A stretch of DNA of 64,000 nt from Cristatella mucedo (taxonomy: Eukaryota; Bryozoa; Phylactolaemata; Cristatellidae), in contig WPIO01000056.1 in assembly GCA_009760855.2 (NCBI GenBank), forward strand, positions 226,001 to 290,000, read 5' to 3'. Position numbers and translations under genes: made by a program. Position 1 is the stretch's first letter; each line of letters begins with the position of its first letter. The notes under the pieces were generated by a model. It saw only the letters and a program-made list of their open reading frames with translations, did not search any database and was not told where the DNA came from. Positions 36,104-50,414 of the stretch are shown one piece after another.

Positions 36104-36250
36104 ATAAATGTAAATATATATATATATATATCCATAAATGTAATATATATATATATATATATATCCATAAATGTAAATATATATATATATATATATCCAT
36201 AAATATACAAATATATATATCTGTATATCTATATATACATATATAAGTGT
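36072..36250. repeat. AT-rich tandem repeat, period about 33
   Basis: Four units of (TA)n followed by tccataaatgtaaatata or close variants. Confidence 0.9.
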
Positions 36251-36499
36251 ATAATACATATGTATCCATAGAGCGGAAGTCTATTGGCCCGCGGCGACGG
36301 AAGGGCTGCAAGCGTCTAGCAATAGCCACGACTCGTACGCCAACTCTCGTTCGTGTCAGCGGCCCAGCGCATGACTCTGTTCAATTGTCCGGCCCCTAAC
36401 CCGCTGGACATTACACGGCTACGGTTCGAAGGCCGCCTAGGCTGCGGACTGTCCCGAAATGGTCTCCCCTGCCGCTATAATTTAGGAGCCGCGAAGTAG

Positions 36500-36537
36500 C
36501 ACGTGACCGGCAGGCGTAGCCGGCGGCCGGTCACGTG
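36500..36537. repeat. 12-bp-arm palindrome, intergenic
   Basis: cacgtgaccggc (36500-36511) and gccggtcacgtg (36526-36537); each arm carries a CACGTG E-box. Confidence 0.85.
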
Positions 36538-36712
36538 GTCATTTTCGGCATTCGGTTTTACCGGCGCCCGCCAGAAGAGTCATCAAAAAACCGCGGCGGC
36601 TTCTCGAACCTAGTGCGGCACCGTACTGTACTATACTGTATAGTACTGCACAGGTCACCTCTAACCATGCTTTTCTCGTTGACATTGCGCAGGTTACCAC
36701 TAACCGTTTGAG

Positions 36713-36862
36713 CGTGCTTCCTTTACAGCGCATTTAAAGTGCGTAGGAAGAGATTAAGTTCACCGCGGGTGCTATACGAACGTGTTATTATTATTAATAC
36801 TACTATTAGCCTCTGAGAGCTAAATCTCCTTCTAGGCACATTAGACATGCTGGAAAGGAAAC
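36713..36862. repeat. Two LINE tail copies back to back in inverted orientation
   Basis: A + strand tail (36713-36808: aaagtgcgtaggaagagatt then ATT/ACT repeats) is followed at once by a - strand module (36809-36862: gcctctgagagctaaatctc..ctaggcacatta). They share one repeat core. Confidence 0.75.
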
Positions 36863-37084
36863 AGATTTAGGCTGATTAGTTATACAATAATTAATTTAAG
36901 AATTTCAGAGTCTTCTTGAGTGGGGGCGAGCGCACGAAGGGCAAGTCGAACGGACCGAGCGGACCGAGGTCGCGCGAGGAGCTTTTAACCAAGAGCTTTT
37001 AGCTTTCTTTTAAATTTCACCTTCACCTTGAGGACAAGTCGGGCGTCAGTTGGCGATGTTTCCGCGGTTTGCTAAGCGAAACCT

Positions 37085-38014
37085 AGTGTTATTCAGAAAT
37101 TGGATAGGCTGACTTTCAAAATTGGCTCTGCCAGCATATCTCCAGTTGCATCAGCTCGAAATCTAGGTGTCATATTCCAAAGCGACCTCTCGTTAGACGA
37201 CCACATCAGCTCCACAGTCAAATCAGCCTATTTTCAGCTTCATAACATTGCTAAAATTCGGGCTTGTTTAGATAAGGATACCACGTCCAAGTTGGTCCAT
37301 GCATTCGTGACATCTCGTCTCGACTTCTGCAACTCACTGCTTACAGGCCTACCAGCATGTGCGATCAGGCGATTGCAGCTGGTGCAAAACTCTGCAGCTA
37401 GGCTTGCCTGTCGTGAGCGTCGCAGTTGCCACATTACTCCACTTCTCGCCGACCTGCACTGGTTACTAGTCAAGCCACGGATTGACTTCAAGGTTTTGTC
37501 GCTCACTTTTAGGTCTCTTCATTCTATGGCTCCAGCCTATCTTTCAGATATACTACCCCATCAGGCAAAGCATCGTACCACTCGCTTTTCGGAATCCAAC
37601 AGTCTAGAAATACCTCGTACAAACCTTAAATCCTTTGGAGACCGTGCATTTAGCTCGTACGCTCCCACAGCCTGGAACTCCCTCCCGACCTGCATCAGAA
37701 CATCCCCTGACCTGACCACATTTAAAAGAAACTTAAAAACATACCTATTTAGGACAGCATTTAGTGGGTCCTTGTGATTCGTCCTCGATGTGCTTATGCG
37801 TGCTGACACTGTTCATGCTGCCACTAACCACATTTGCATGCTGACCCAGTGCATGTAACCCCTAACCATGTTATTCATTTTGTTTGTTTTTCAAGCATGA
37901 TTTTACTTACTATTCTATTGCGTATCACTTTGCAGCAAATGTAAAGCGCCTAGAAAGAGATTAAGTTCTCTGAGGGCGCTTTATCAAGTGCAATATTATT
38001 ATTATTATTATTAT
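37085..38014 (+). mobile_element. 5'-truncated LINE copy, intergenic
   Basis: An open frame 37100-37777 starting at [20 protein letters not shown] and ending FRTAFSGSL, followed by the 3' UTR, the stem-loop tail (37935-37988) and ATT repeats to 38014. Very close to the 22.8-25.9 kb element over the shared part. Confidence 0.92.
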
Positions 38015-38861
38015 AAGAAACCGAAGGCGAGGTTGCCAAAGAATTTTGAGGTCGGATAGACGATGCATCAATAAAGAGAAGCTCGTGGTTAGAATATTAG
38101 TGCAACACGGTTATTTGTATTCACCCGATGCACAGGACAATGGGCGGCCACGCAAAGCAGGCAGTTCCCCGTCTGCTTTGCAGGCTTTTGACTCCTCTTT
38201 GCCTTCCCTTGACCGGATGTACAGAGGAAATTAGGCGGTAGGAAATCAGGCTACGGGATTTAGTCTTGCTCCAAATGTGGCCAAGTCAGGAAAGACCGTG
38301 AGACATGCTCCGGGCTCATTCGGTAAAGAGCTACTTCGGAGCTTAGGCACGCACGCTGGAACAAAGTGCACGACGGATCTGCGAAGGATCGCGTGAAGTG
38401 ATCGCTTGCTAGATTCACGGCTAGGCAAGTGTCTAGGTAGGAAAGTTAGTGTAACGGTCACACGACTCACGGTACAGGCGAAATCAGCAGTACGATCGCA
38501 GAGTAGTAAAGCTGATTGTCCAGCATCAGAGCAACTTCAGAGTAGCTTTCCAGAGCCCCCCACAGTTTGTGAAGTTTGCATCAACAGTTTGCACCATACC
38601 AGTCTCCGAGCAAGTTGTGGCTAAAACCGGCTCAGGAAGAGCGACCACTTTGTTTCTCAAATCTTCGGTGAAGGCTGAAGTACTAGGCACCTGCAAGTTT
38701 TCAGCTGCAATTTACTTTTATGCTCTTGTGCATAATCATAATCTCTGGCTTCTCAAGCAGTATAACGGACTGAGCTTCACCTGTGGCCTGCACCAGTGCT
38801 GTATTGGTCACCCTATCGCCACAGAACCTTCTTGATTAACAGCATTTAGTACAGTGCTGTT

Positions 38862-38885
38862 AATTATATTATATATAATATAATT
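38862..38885. repeat. 24-bp perfect AT palindrome
   Basis: aattatattata followed by its exact complement, within an AT-only stretch at 38856-38965. Confidence 0.85.
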
Positions 38886-39207
38886 ATACATATCATTACT
38901 AATAATTTATTATTAGTATTATTAATATTAATTATATATGTATATAAATATATACATAATATACATATCTAAAATAAATTTAGCATTATGCTGCACATTT
39001 CCGTTAGATGCGCATTTTAGCTTGCCCATAGCTACGTACCTCCAGAATATAACTTACTGCCAAGCCGATGCAGGCTGCCTATTTAAGCATTATTTTTTTT
39101 TTAAAGCACGACCGCATGTTTTAGACTGGTTCGACACGTCGTGTTGCTCGGTTGTGGCACCGTGCTACCGTGCTACTCTGGCATTGCACTGCAGCCGGAC
39201 ATGACAT

Positions 39208-39285
39208 GGCCACCTGCCTGCGATGCCTGCCTGTGATGCCTGCCTGCGATGCCTGCCTGCGATGCCTGCCTCCCTGCGATGCATC
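39208..39285. repeat. CCTGCCTGCGATG minisatellite
   Basis: Five imperfect copies of a 12-13 nt unit. Confidence 0.9.
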
Positions 39286-39544
39286 GTAGCCAGGCTGATC
39301 ACAGGCCGGACTCACATGCTGTCAGGATTAAAACCCCTGGTTGAAAGCAGCATCCCGGTGTCAGTCAGTCAGTCAGCACGTCACTGCCAGGCGGCGGCAG
39401 GTCAGAGTCTCAGCCGTAGACGACATCTCACTGATCGGCCAAGACTTGCCCGAGGCAAGATTGCAGCTGAGTCTTCAGCTGCAATCGGCGGCTGCGCTGC
39501 TGCTCGCCGTGCTGCCAGCAGCCGTAGGTTCCGGAAGGTGGCTG

Positions 39545-39690
39545 GCTCTTCACGACACAGGAGTCGTCGGTTAGAGTCCTGAAGCGCACGGACGATCTTT
39601 CATTGCCTGCTGCAATCGGGCTGCTGCTAGTCGCCAAGGCTCTTCTGCTGCTATGTAATTGAGATTGTTGGATCAGCTGACCTGTATCTT
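39545..39690 (+). mobile_element. tRNA-derived SINE copy
   Basis: gtcgtcggttagagtcctga, tcgccaaggctcttctgctg, gagattgttggatcagctga. Confidence 0.65.
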
Positions 39691-40129
39691 AATCTCTAGG
39701 AGCTTCCTGCCGAAACAGCCACCGTGGCATCGTCAAGAGGAGGCAGGAAAGTCTGGGGAGGAATCATCGTCAAGGGGAGGAAGTCTGCTAAGGTGCAGAA
39801 ACAGCAGCCAATGCCAAGGCCAGACTTCGGTGTCTGATTGCCTTGATGCGTACTACATCGCCGAGGTACTGAAGGAGGCAGTACTCTTAGAAGCATGCCT
39901 CGTGCTCACCCACCATCGTCGAGCATGTCGATGAGCACAGAGAACAGCGAGTGTAGCTTACAGCAGCTTTCTGCGAGTCTATCACGACGAATGAACACTT
40001 GGCCTTAATTAAAGCTTCACAATCCATAGCTAGCGACGTGAAGGTCCCGGTGAAATTAGGAGCCATCATTCACACTTAGCGACAATAACCTGTTTAGCTT
40101 AGCTTAATCATGAGTGTGCAGGAGCATCA

Positions 40130-40172
40130 CACACACACACATACACACACACCACATACACTCACACGCAGG

Positions 40173-40230
<58 letters not shown>

Positions 40231-40240
40231 CACACACACT
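40130..40240. repeat. CA microsatellite
   Basis: Imperfect (AC)n with CG and CT interruptions. Confidence 0.95.
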
Positions 40241-40639
40241 TACATAGTATATATAGAGAGCCCTAAGTAAAACTAGTCTATCCAGGTGCTTTAAAATTGC
40301 CCACCCCACAACTTTGGTCGTTAAACACGAGCACCTTACCTGCCACCCCGGCTAAACTAGTCGTCGGCAGACGATGCAGCATCTTGCTTGGTGCTGTCCT
40401 TACTGCCCAATGTGTTGGCTGGTGGCAACTAGTTTTGCAGGGTGTTGTCATGTGACTCATTGAGAATGACTCTATGAAGAATGCTCCGTGGCAAACTCTT
40501 CAGCAAAGCAACCATACTGCCGGTCAGTGGGGCTGCGATAGCTAGACAGACAGCCAGCCAGACAGACAGGCAGAGAAAAATAAATGGCGATTTGTATGGC
40601 CTCATTCTCATGCCAGGACTGAAGTGAGTTGGAAAGGGA

Positions 40640-41003
40640 GCCGGAGTGAGGGAGAGGTTAGCCTGATTGAGAGAGGGAGAGGGGTTAGAACAAAGAAGAG
40701 GCGAGATAGAGCGAGGGAGACGATAGAAACAGAGAGTAAGAGGAAGGGGGAACTGAGGGAGAGCGATAGAGTGTGACAGGCTGTTGGAGAGACTACGAAG
40801 AGAGCAAGGAGAGAAAGAGAGAGAGAGGGGGAGGAAGAGAGAGAGAGAGGGGGAGGGAGAGAGAGGAGAGAGGGGGGAGGAAGAGAGAGAGGGGGGGAGG
40901 AAGAGAGAGGAGAGAGGGGGGGGGAGAGAGAGGAGAGGGGGGGGGGGAGAGAGAGAGAGGGGGGGGGGGGAGGGGGAGGGGGGAGGGAGAGAGGAGAGAA
41001 ATG
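40640..41003. repeat. Long purine-rich GA/GGA tract
   Basis: About 360 bp of GAGAGG/GGGGGA polypurine on the + strand; open frames on both strands are artefacts. A candidate triplex-forming region. Confidence 0.9.
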
Positions 41004-41650
41004 AGACATCTGCAGCCGAAAATTCCTTCTCTCGGTCAATACACTGCAATGGTGCACTGCAGCTGTGTCCTTCAGAACACAAGTCACCTACTTGCTAATA
41101 TTGAAGTAAGCTATCACCACTGTTTTGCTAATAGTCGAGCGCTCCATATCTAGTCGGAGATAGTATGACAACTTAGAATGTGCCCTAGTGACTCGTGACT
41201 CGGTCACTCTGGCTCTCGTCCAACATTCAGGTTCTGTAAGTGGTGGCTTGACGAGTGGAGTACTAGCTGCCGACCCTCCCTCCCCTTTTGGACCATCTCC
41301 AAGGTGAGTCGTCATCGGGTTGCTGGGTACGGTCCTGGTGCAGCCGGTGAGTATTTATCGTATTTATCAGCGAAAGCAAGCCGCCCACGACGATGTAGCT
41401 GGCTCAGGGATTCTACTGGGGGGAGGGGAGGGTAGTTTTCTTAAAACGATTCGACCGAGCCATCACTGATTAGAGATTGTAGGCATCAATGAAATCGGAT
41501 ACTGTCCATCTTAAGTGGAACTAGTGTCCTGTGCACGAATTTTCGCGAACCTTGCCTAGTTGAGCTGCACTTTACCTAGTTCGGTTAGAGCTGAGGTCAT
41601 TGTTCCGAGATCGGCAGCAGACTTGCTCATTGCAACGGCCAGTCTAAAAA

Positions 41651-41820
41651 TAATTCTAGCTGATTCAACAGCCTCTTTTTGTAAAGCGACAGCAGACGAG
41701 CCTTAAAGGCTATCACAAAGGCAATAAGGGACTGCCCATCATTGGATTCGAACCCACGACTTCAGGTCCGAGATCGTGAAGAACAACCACCTAGGCAGTG
41801 TGCCATCACGGCTCACCAAG
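41651..41820 (-). mobile_element. tRNA-derived SINE copy, near full length
   Basis: The reverse complement reads gtgagccgtgatggcacact, gtgggttcgaatccaatgat, gcctttaaggctcgtctgct, gaggctgttgaatcagctag. Confidence 0.85.
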
Positions 41821-42103
41821 GCATTTCTAGAGCCTCAACCACGAAACAGACGTCTTGGTGCTACATTCGCAGAAACACACGAGATTTGATGAGACGTCGC
41901 GATGAAGCGTCGCGATAACATCGAGATAGCAACCTCAATCGGTGGCTGTTAAAGGCACGTGGAGGTGCGATGCCCGATGGCTTACAAATCGAACGAAGGG
42001 CAACGCCGCCTGCTTCCGAGTTTCCTGCTAAATCCTCTGCTACCTGCTCGGCTATGCTCCCTGCCCCGATCAGAAACAGTAACAGTAACCGAGGCTTCGG
42101 CGT

Positions 42104-42109
42104 TTTATT
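42104..42109 (-). promoter_or_regulatory. Possible INSIG poly(A) signal
   Basis: AATAAA on the - strand about 445 nt after the INSIG stop. A canonical hexamer at a plausible distance; no other support. Confidence 0.25.
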
Positions 42110-42467
42110 AGCTTCAAACGTAATAAAAAAAATAATAACAGTACATAAAGTGCTGCGAGGGCTGCTGATGCAGAAGCCCTCGGCGCCAGCAAACAAGTGT
42201 CTAGTGTTGGCCTGCTTCCGAGTAAACAAGAGCACCCGGCGAACGGCCACTCACTCGAAGATATGGCACCCGGATCTGCACACCGGGTCCAAGGGCGAGG
42301 CCGACGGCGCCCGCGAGCAAGCGCCTCGCGAGGCGTACGTGTAGAGTCCCACCGAACTAATCTGTCTCGTTGAGAATGACGCTGGGCTTCTCTGCTCGGC
42401 GGCCTCGGCCGTCGCTCCCTCCGTCGCGGCGGTGCAGCAGCGTGATCCATTGCACCCTGCTCGAGTA

Positions 42468-42513
42468 GCTGCAGTAGCGGAGGAGGCGAGGCTGCTTCCT
42501 CCGCTACTGCAGC
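42468..42513 (-). other. Stem-loop in INSIG 3' UTR
   Basis: Perfect inverted repeat, arms 42468-42484 and 42497-42513 (17 bp each, 12-nt loop), starting 40 nt after the INSIG stop codon. A stable RNA hairpin is expected in the 3' UTR if transcription continues through it. Confidence 0.6.
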
Positions 42514-42552
42514 GCCACGTCAAGCTCGCGAGAGAACATTTGCGAGTCAGGC

Positions 42553-46298
<3,746 letters not shown>

Positions 46299-46479
46299 GG
46301 CTAACGCTGCTGCAGACGACGAATTTCAGGGCCGCCTATCCTCGGCACGCTCGAGCCTCTACTGAACGACCGTGCTGCTGCGTCAGCAGCGCCAACTCAA
46401 CAGCTCGCGGGCAACTGGCGGGCGGCTATCAGGTGACGGGTCGGTTCGGCGGTGGCCAGCCCTGCTCCGCGGTGCTTCT

Positions 46480-46567
46480 GTGGGTGAGGTGACCGAAACC
46501 AGCCAATGGGCTGCCGACCGCCTCTGGTCAGACCAGCGTAGCGAGAGCGTCGGCAGCCCATTGGCTG
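46480..46567 (-). promoter_or_regulatory. Paired CCAAT boxes and SRE-like site upstream of INSIG
   Basis: About 185-270 bp before the INSIG ATG. CCAAT lies on the + strand at 46503-46507 and on the - strand at 46564-46560, both inside a 19-bp perfect inverted repeat (46500-46518 / 46549-46567). On the INSIG sense strand TCACCTCAC (46492-46484) differs by one base from the SREBP consensus TCACNCCAC and sits about 10 bp from a CCAAT box. NF-Y plus SREBP pairing is known for vertebrate sterol genes; its use here is inferred. Confidence 0.45.
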
Positions 46568-47083
46568 CCGCGCCGACGGGCGTCCATTCATCGATCGCGC
46601 GAGAGCGCCCGGCTGGAGTAGCTCACGCCACCGCGCCCCTGTAAACGCCGCTAATCGCGCCGCCCGTCTGTTTTGCCGGGAGACGCTCCGGCGGGCACGC
46701 GTGGCGTGTTCTTTGGCTGGCGTGTTGTCCCGGCGGTTGGCTCGTGCGCGCCTGCGCAGTCGTCTCTGGGCGGCGACCTTGCCCGTCGATCCGCGAGCCC
46801 TGCGGTTTGGGGGGTCACCCCCCAGCGGCGACAGCGACACGAAACCTGTCGGTGAGGCGATACCGCCGACGGTCGAGAGATTCGAGAGAGCGAGCAACGG
46901 CAAGCCTCGCGCGGTGAGGCAGTGCCGTCGTTGGAGCAGCCTCGCTGCTCGCAGAGCGTGCCGAGTTGGGCAACGTCGGAAGGAAAAGCCAGACGCGAAA
47001 GTTGCAGCCTGGTTCAGCCAGTCGGCGACGGCGCGCGAAGCTATTTCCCAGCGAGTGGACGTTTGGGGTGTTCGGGTTAATTA

Positions 47084-47176
47084 ACAATAATAATAATAAT
47101 AGTACAGTTGTATAGCGCCCTCGGCGAACTTAAATATCTTTCTAGGCGCTTTTACTTGTGTCGCAGCAGAAGCACG
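47084..47176 (-). repeat. LINE/SINE 3' tail copy upstream of INSIG
   Basis: AAT repeat then tatagcgccctcggcgaact..tttctaggcgctttta. Confidence 0.8.
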
Positions 47177-47499
47177 ATACAATGATTGGCGGTCATGTGC
47201 AGCGAGCGTCAGCAAGATACGATCCTCGCGAGACCTTCGATTTTCGGAAGGGTATTCTGCAGCGGGCAGGAAACGCTAGTAGCGATTGGGTGTCGGGAGG
47301 CTAATTCGCGAGAAGGCGGCTGCCACGAGAGCGCCCGAGCTACTCTCGAGAATATCGACTGCCAGAGGGCGCACTGGCCAGAGGGCTGACCAGCGCTCAC
47401 GGCGGACTGGGTTGAAGGGCCGCCGGCGCCGCTGGCCCTTCGGGCTTCCGCCGCACGAGGGGACTGGGGAGCTGCAGCGGGCGCTCCGGCTAGCCGCGA

Positions 47500-47540
47500 C
47501 TTCGCTCGCGTCGTCGCTAGCCGCGACGACGCGAGCGAAG
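47500..47540. repeat. 17-bp-arm palindrome in CpG block upstream of INSIG
   Basis: cttcgctcgcgtcgtcg at 47500-47516 and its perfect complement at 47524-47540, 7-nt centre. Confidence 0.9.
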
Positions 47541-48129
47541 GTGGTCGCGGGCGAAGGTCGGGCTTCGGCGTGTGCGGCTGATTGATTTGGCGCTCTGCCC
47601 GGTCTCGGCGGCGGCGAGCGTGCGGCAGCGTCTCGCCCGACTTAGTAATTCCTGCTCCTTGGATGTAGTATCGCTGATATGGCTCTAGTATTGCTGATAG
47701 CGAGGACGAAGACTCTGACAATATTGGCTCACCGTTGCAGCATCCGATATGGCGAAGGCTTGCGGCAGAATAAAAGGGCATCAGCACAGAAGGCTGCTCC
47801 GGGCGTGCAGATACGCTCTGTGGGGCGCTCGAAGAATGCGCCAGTGGTTGTCCCAAATCTGCCATAAATATCGAGCCGGCTCTCGAAAAAATAGGCTCAA
47901 TTTACGCGATCGAGCCCTGGATCTGGTCAGCCGCTGAGCACTTGGGCACTACAAATTGATCGTCTTCGAAATCAGTTTATTTCTGCTGGCGAATAAAACT
48001 CGACGAGCCCGACATTTTTAGCCTATTTGCATATAATTCGGACCAATATTCAGGCAGTTATAGCCGTCCGAGCGCACACGGGCTACCATGATAACCCGGC
48101 TTACCGCCGTTAGGCTCATACACCCACAC

Positions 48130-48700
48130 GAAGGGTGACACTTTACTCGACGTCGGTCAGATGTGATTTCCGGGCTTTGTGAGCGTCCGAACTGATCCCA
48201 CTGTCTCCAAAGAAATTGAGGTTGGTAAAAGACTAAAGTCATCAGAGCTGGTCGTAAAATGTGAGCCTGCAGTATTAGTAACAAGTATTTATTTTCTATA
48301 GGTAGGTCGGAGCATGACTGTGAAGGGACTTCCAAGATCAGCGGCAGCACCTTAAAGTCGATAGGCTACATTATGGGGAGTTAATTCAGATAGGCGAGAA
48401 GTTGTGATGTGGCCACTCCGACGCACAGGACAGACAAGCCTGCTACAGGGTTCTGCACCAACCATAAGTGTCTCATTACCCAGGGAGGAAGACCTGAGAG
48501 TTGTGAGTTACAGGAGTCGGGAGAGCATGTTGAGAATGTGTAGACCAGCTTGGCTGTCGTATATCTTTTTATAGAGGCCCGAATATTTGTAATAGTATGT
48601 ATCTGGAAGTGACCATCTGCAGTTTCGGTGCTTGCCGTGGTCATCAAGTTAAAGATGACAGTAAAACAGTACCGATTTTGTGCAGGCTGAGCCACTTTAG
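48130..48700 (-). mobile_element. Degenerate LINE remnant
   Basis: - strand pieces such as NIRASIKRYTTAKLVYTFST, SCNSQLSGLPPW and the [11 protein letters not shown]-like segment match the C-terminal RT region with several stops and gaps. Confidence 0.7.
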
Positions 48701-48711
48701 GGTTAGATTTT

Positions 48712-48990
48712 CAAAATTTCTTATGTGACGAGCTCGGCATGTCCCATAAACAGGGACTCTCGTGGAACGCTTCGATGATTTCGGCTGCCATGCTTTTCAA
48801 AGCAACAAAGCAGGCGTGGCCATGACAGCGACTATGATCGGTCGTCTGCTAAGTCTAGCCAGAGTGTTGGTCAAGAAACAGAACCACGTTGAGATGCCGA
48901 GTCTTTGGTAAGTCTTCGGTAAGACTTGAACCGCCCCCTGTGAGGTATTAAGGTATGCACCAAAGACTTCAGTAGGACACCACGGAGAGA
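48712..48990 (+). repeat. Second copy of the interior of the 3.3-6.2 kb block
   Basis: gggactctcgtggaacgctt, ccatgcttttcaaagcaaca and aagcaggcgtggccatgaca parallel 3536-3640. gtaagacttgaaccgccccc and gtatgcaccaaagacttcag parallel 5830-5880. Here the two parts are adjacent, without the 2 kb LINE-containing insert. Confidence 0.55.
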
Positions 48991-49007
48991 GCATGCACAG
49001 TGAGAAT

Positions 49008-49042
49008 CGTGTAAAGGCGGCAGCTTAAGTCGCCTTTACACG
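49008..49042. repeat. 12-bp-arm palindrome
   Basis: cgtgtaaaggcg at 49008-49019 and its complement at 49031-49042. Confidence 0.85.
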
Positions 49043-49069
49043 GTCGCTTAAGTTCGTTATAAATTCACA

Positions 49070-49165
49070 GCAGCCCTGACTCAGTGGCCTGATTAGCTCT
49101 AAAACCTGGCTGGAACTTGCTTGATCGGTTTCGAGTTTCGACGTGAGAGTTTAGCTGGTTAGTTA
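49070..49165 (-). mobile_element. Short LINE remnant (RT N-terminal part)
   Basis: The DNA string tcagtggcctgattagctct and the following 70 nt match the - strand LINE at about 24260-24350 ([15 protein letters not shown] region) with decay. Confidence 0.55.
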
Positions 49166-49913
49166 CACTAACTAGACCAAGATGCGAGCACTAAGCCCTC
49201 TAAATAAAGCGTTCCGACCCCTGTCCCCGTGTCTGTGGGGCAGGCGGCCGGTGGAGTTTTCTTTCTGGAGTCCAGAAAGTAACCCAGGCGACCGATTGCA
49301 CGAGTTCCTGACACGCCAGAGCTAGCCATAGCACGCGACAACCTGGCCCAACCCACCCTCATCCTCAGCATTTGCCTCGAACCGACCGGCAGAGGCCGTC
49401 GAAGGATCTGCCCGGCGCGCCGTCTGCCGGCGCGACGAGCAAGCTCGTCCCCGGCGAGATGAGGCAACAAAGCGTCTTAATCACACGATCGCAGCTCCAA
49501 TTGCTGCCACCGTTCCCTCCGTGGGGTGCCACAGAGCTCGAACGAAATCGCGCTCGACTTCTCAGCTCGGCCGCCACCAATCGAGGCGCGATCGAAGGAG
49601 TGCACGAGTCGGCAGCAAACACAAGCAGCCGAGGCGGGAACAGCGCACCACTCCGTTAAGAGGCGGGAACGAGCGCAGACGGCGACGAGGCACTTCACTG
49701 TGAGCGCTGCTTTTGCGACGTGCCGGCAAGGTCGGCTGCAGTCCTCGACTCTGCAGCGGCCGGCTACCCGAGCCGACGGCAGCCGATCGCTTGTGTCATA
49801 TCGCTCGACTACGTCGTCACGCCAGCCAAGTAGCGCTCGCGGCACGTCCTAGTCGGACGCCTGGCCTGCTCGCACTTTCATCCGGCCAGCTGGAGCCGCC
49901 TAGTCGTCAGGGG

Positions 49914-50414
49914 CTACGGCCTGCCACTGCAGCCACCGCTCTCTCCGCCGTCGTCGCAGCGGTGCACGGCCGCCGCAGCCGTCGCCGCGCTGCCGCCGTG
50001 CCGACCAGCAGAGGAGGCGCCAGGCAGGCGAGCCGGTTCGTTGCCTCTCTCGGCAGTGGCAGCAGCGGCTGCCGCAGCATCCGGCCGCGGCCGCTTGTCT
50101 CTCGGCGGATGCCGCGTGCTGCCACCACAACTCTTGGCGCAAGCAAGATGCTGCCGCCGCTGCTGCTGCTGCCGATGGCTCCACTGCGAACCGGAAACGG
50201 TGTGAGTCTCGGGAAAGCCTGCACGTGCGGCCGGTGCTGCTGCGGTTGCGGCGGGACCCGCAGGTGGAGCGGCTGAGCTGTTGCCGAGTGACGAGACCTT
50301 GACCGAGCCGGCTGCGGCTCCAGCGGCTGCGCAGGACAAGACGACGGCAGCCTCGGTCTGGGACGAGACGACAGCCAGAGAGTCACTAACGAGCTCCATC
50401 ATATTGGATGATGC
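49914..50414 (-). CDS. RNF25: RNF25 probable last exon (low-complexity tail)
   Basis: A gcacag acceptor at 50416-50415 in the required phase 0 opens 166 codons beginning ASSNMMELVSDSLAVVSSQT and ending in a Gly/Ala/Ser-rich, basic tail with a stop at 49914. RNF25 tails are poorly conserved, so homology cannot confirm it. GC-rich frames on both strands are open here, a caution. Confidence 0.55.
   Translation of the reverse strand, partial: ASSNMMELVSDSLAVVSSQTEAAVVLSCAAAGAAAGSVKVSSLGNSSAAPPAGPAATAAAPAARAGFPETHTVSGSQWSHRQQQQRRQHLACAKSCGGSTRHPPRDKRPRPDAAAAAAATAERGNEPARLPGASSAGRHGGSAATAAAAVHRCDDGGESGGCSGRP

Larger units (their letters stand above)
31326..42103. other. Gene-free interval between SOAT and INSIG
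   Basis: The convergent intergenic interval, about 11 kb. 31.3-32.6 kb is GC-rich (probable SOAT 3' UTR at the start, no clear poly(A) signal). 32.6-39 kb is AT-richer with tail copies, a SINE, AT repeats and a LINE copy. 39-42 kb has SINEs, CA and polypurine tracts. No conserved exon seen. Confidence 0.55.
46299..47580 (-). promoter_or_regulatory. CpG-rich block upstream of INSIG
   Basis: CG-dense sequence with no supported coding exon; probable INSIG promoter and 5' flank by position. It is interrupted at 47084-47176 by a LINE tail copy and contains a 17-bp-arm palindrome at 47500-47540. Confidence 0.4.

Noticed and set aside
40429-41153. Pro/Ser/Leu-rich 217-codon frame and RE-rich + strand frames
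   Set aside because: Produced by the polypurine tract; no conserved segment.
47209-47865. 218-codon - strand frame
   Set aside because: Lies in CpG-rich DNA with a palindrome; no conserved motif and open in other frames as well.
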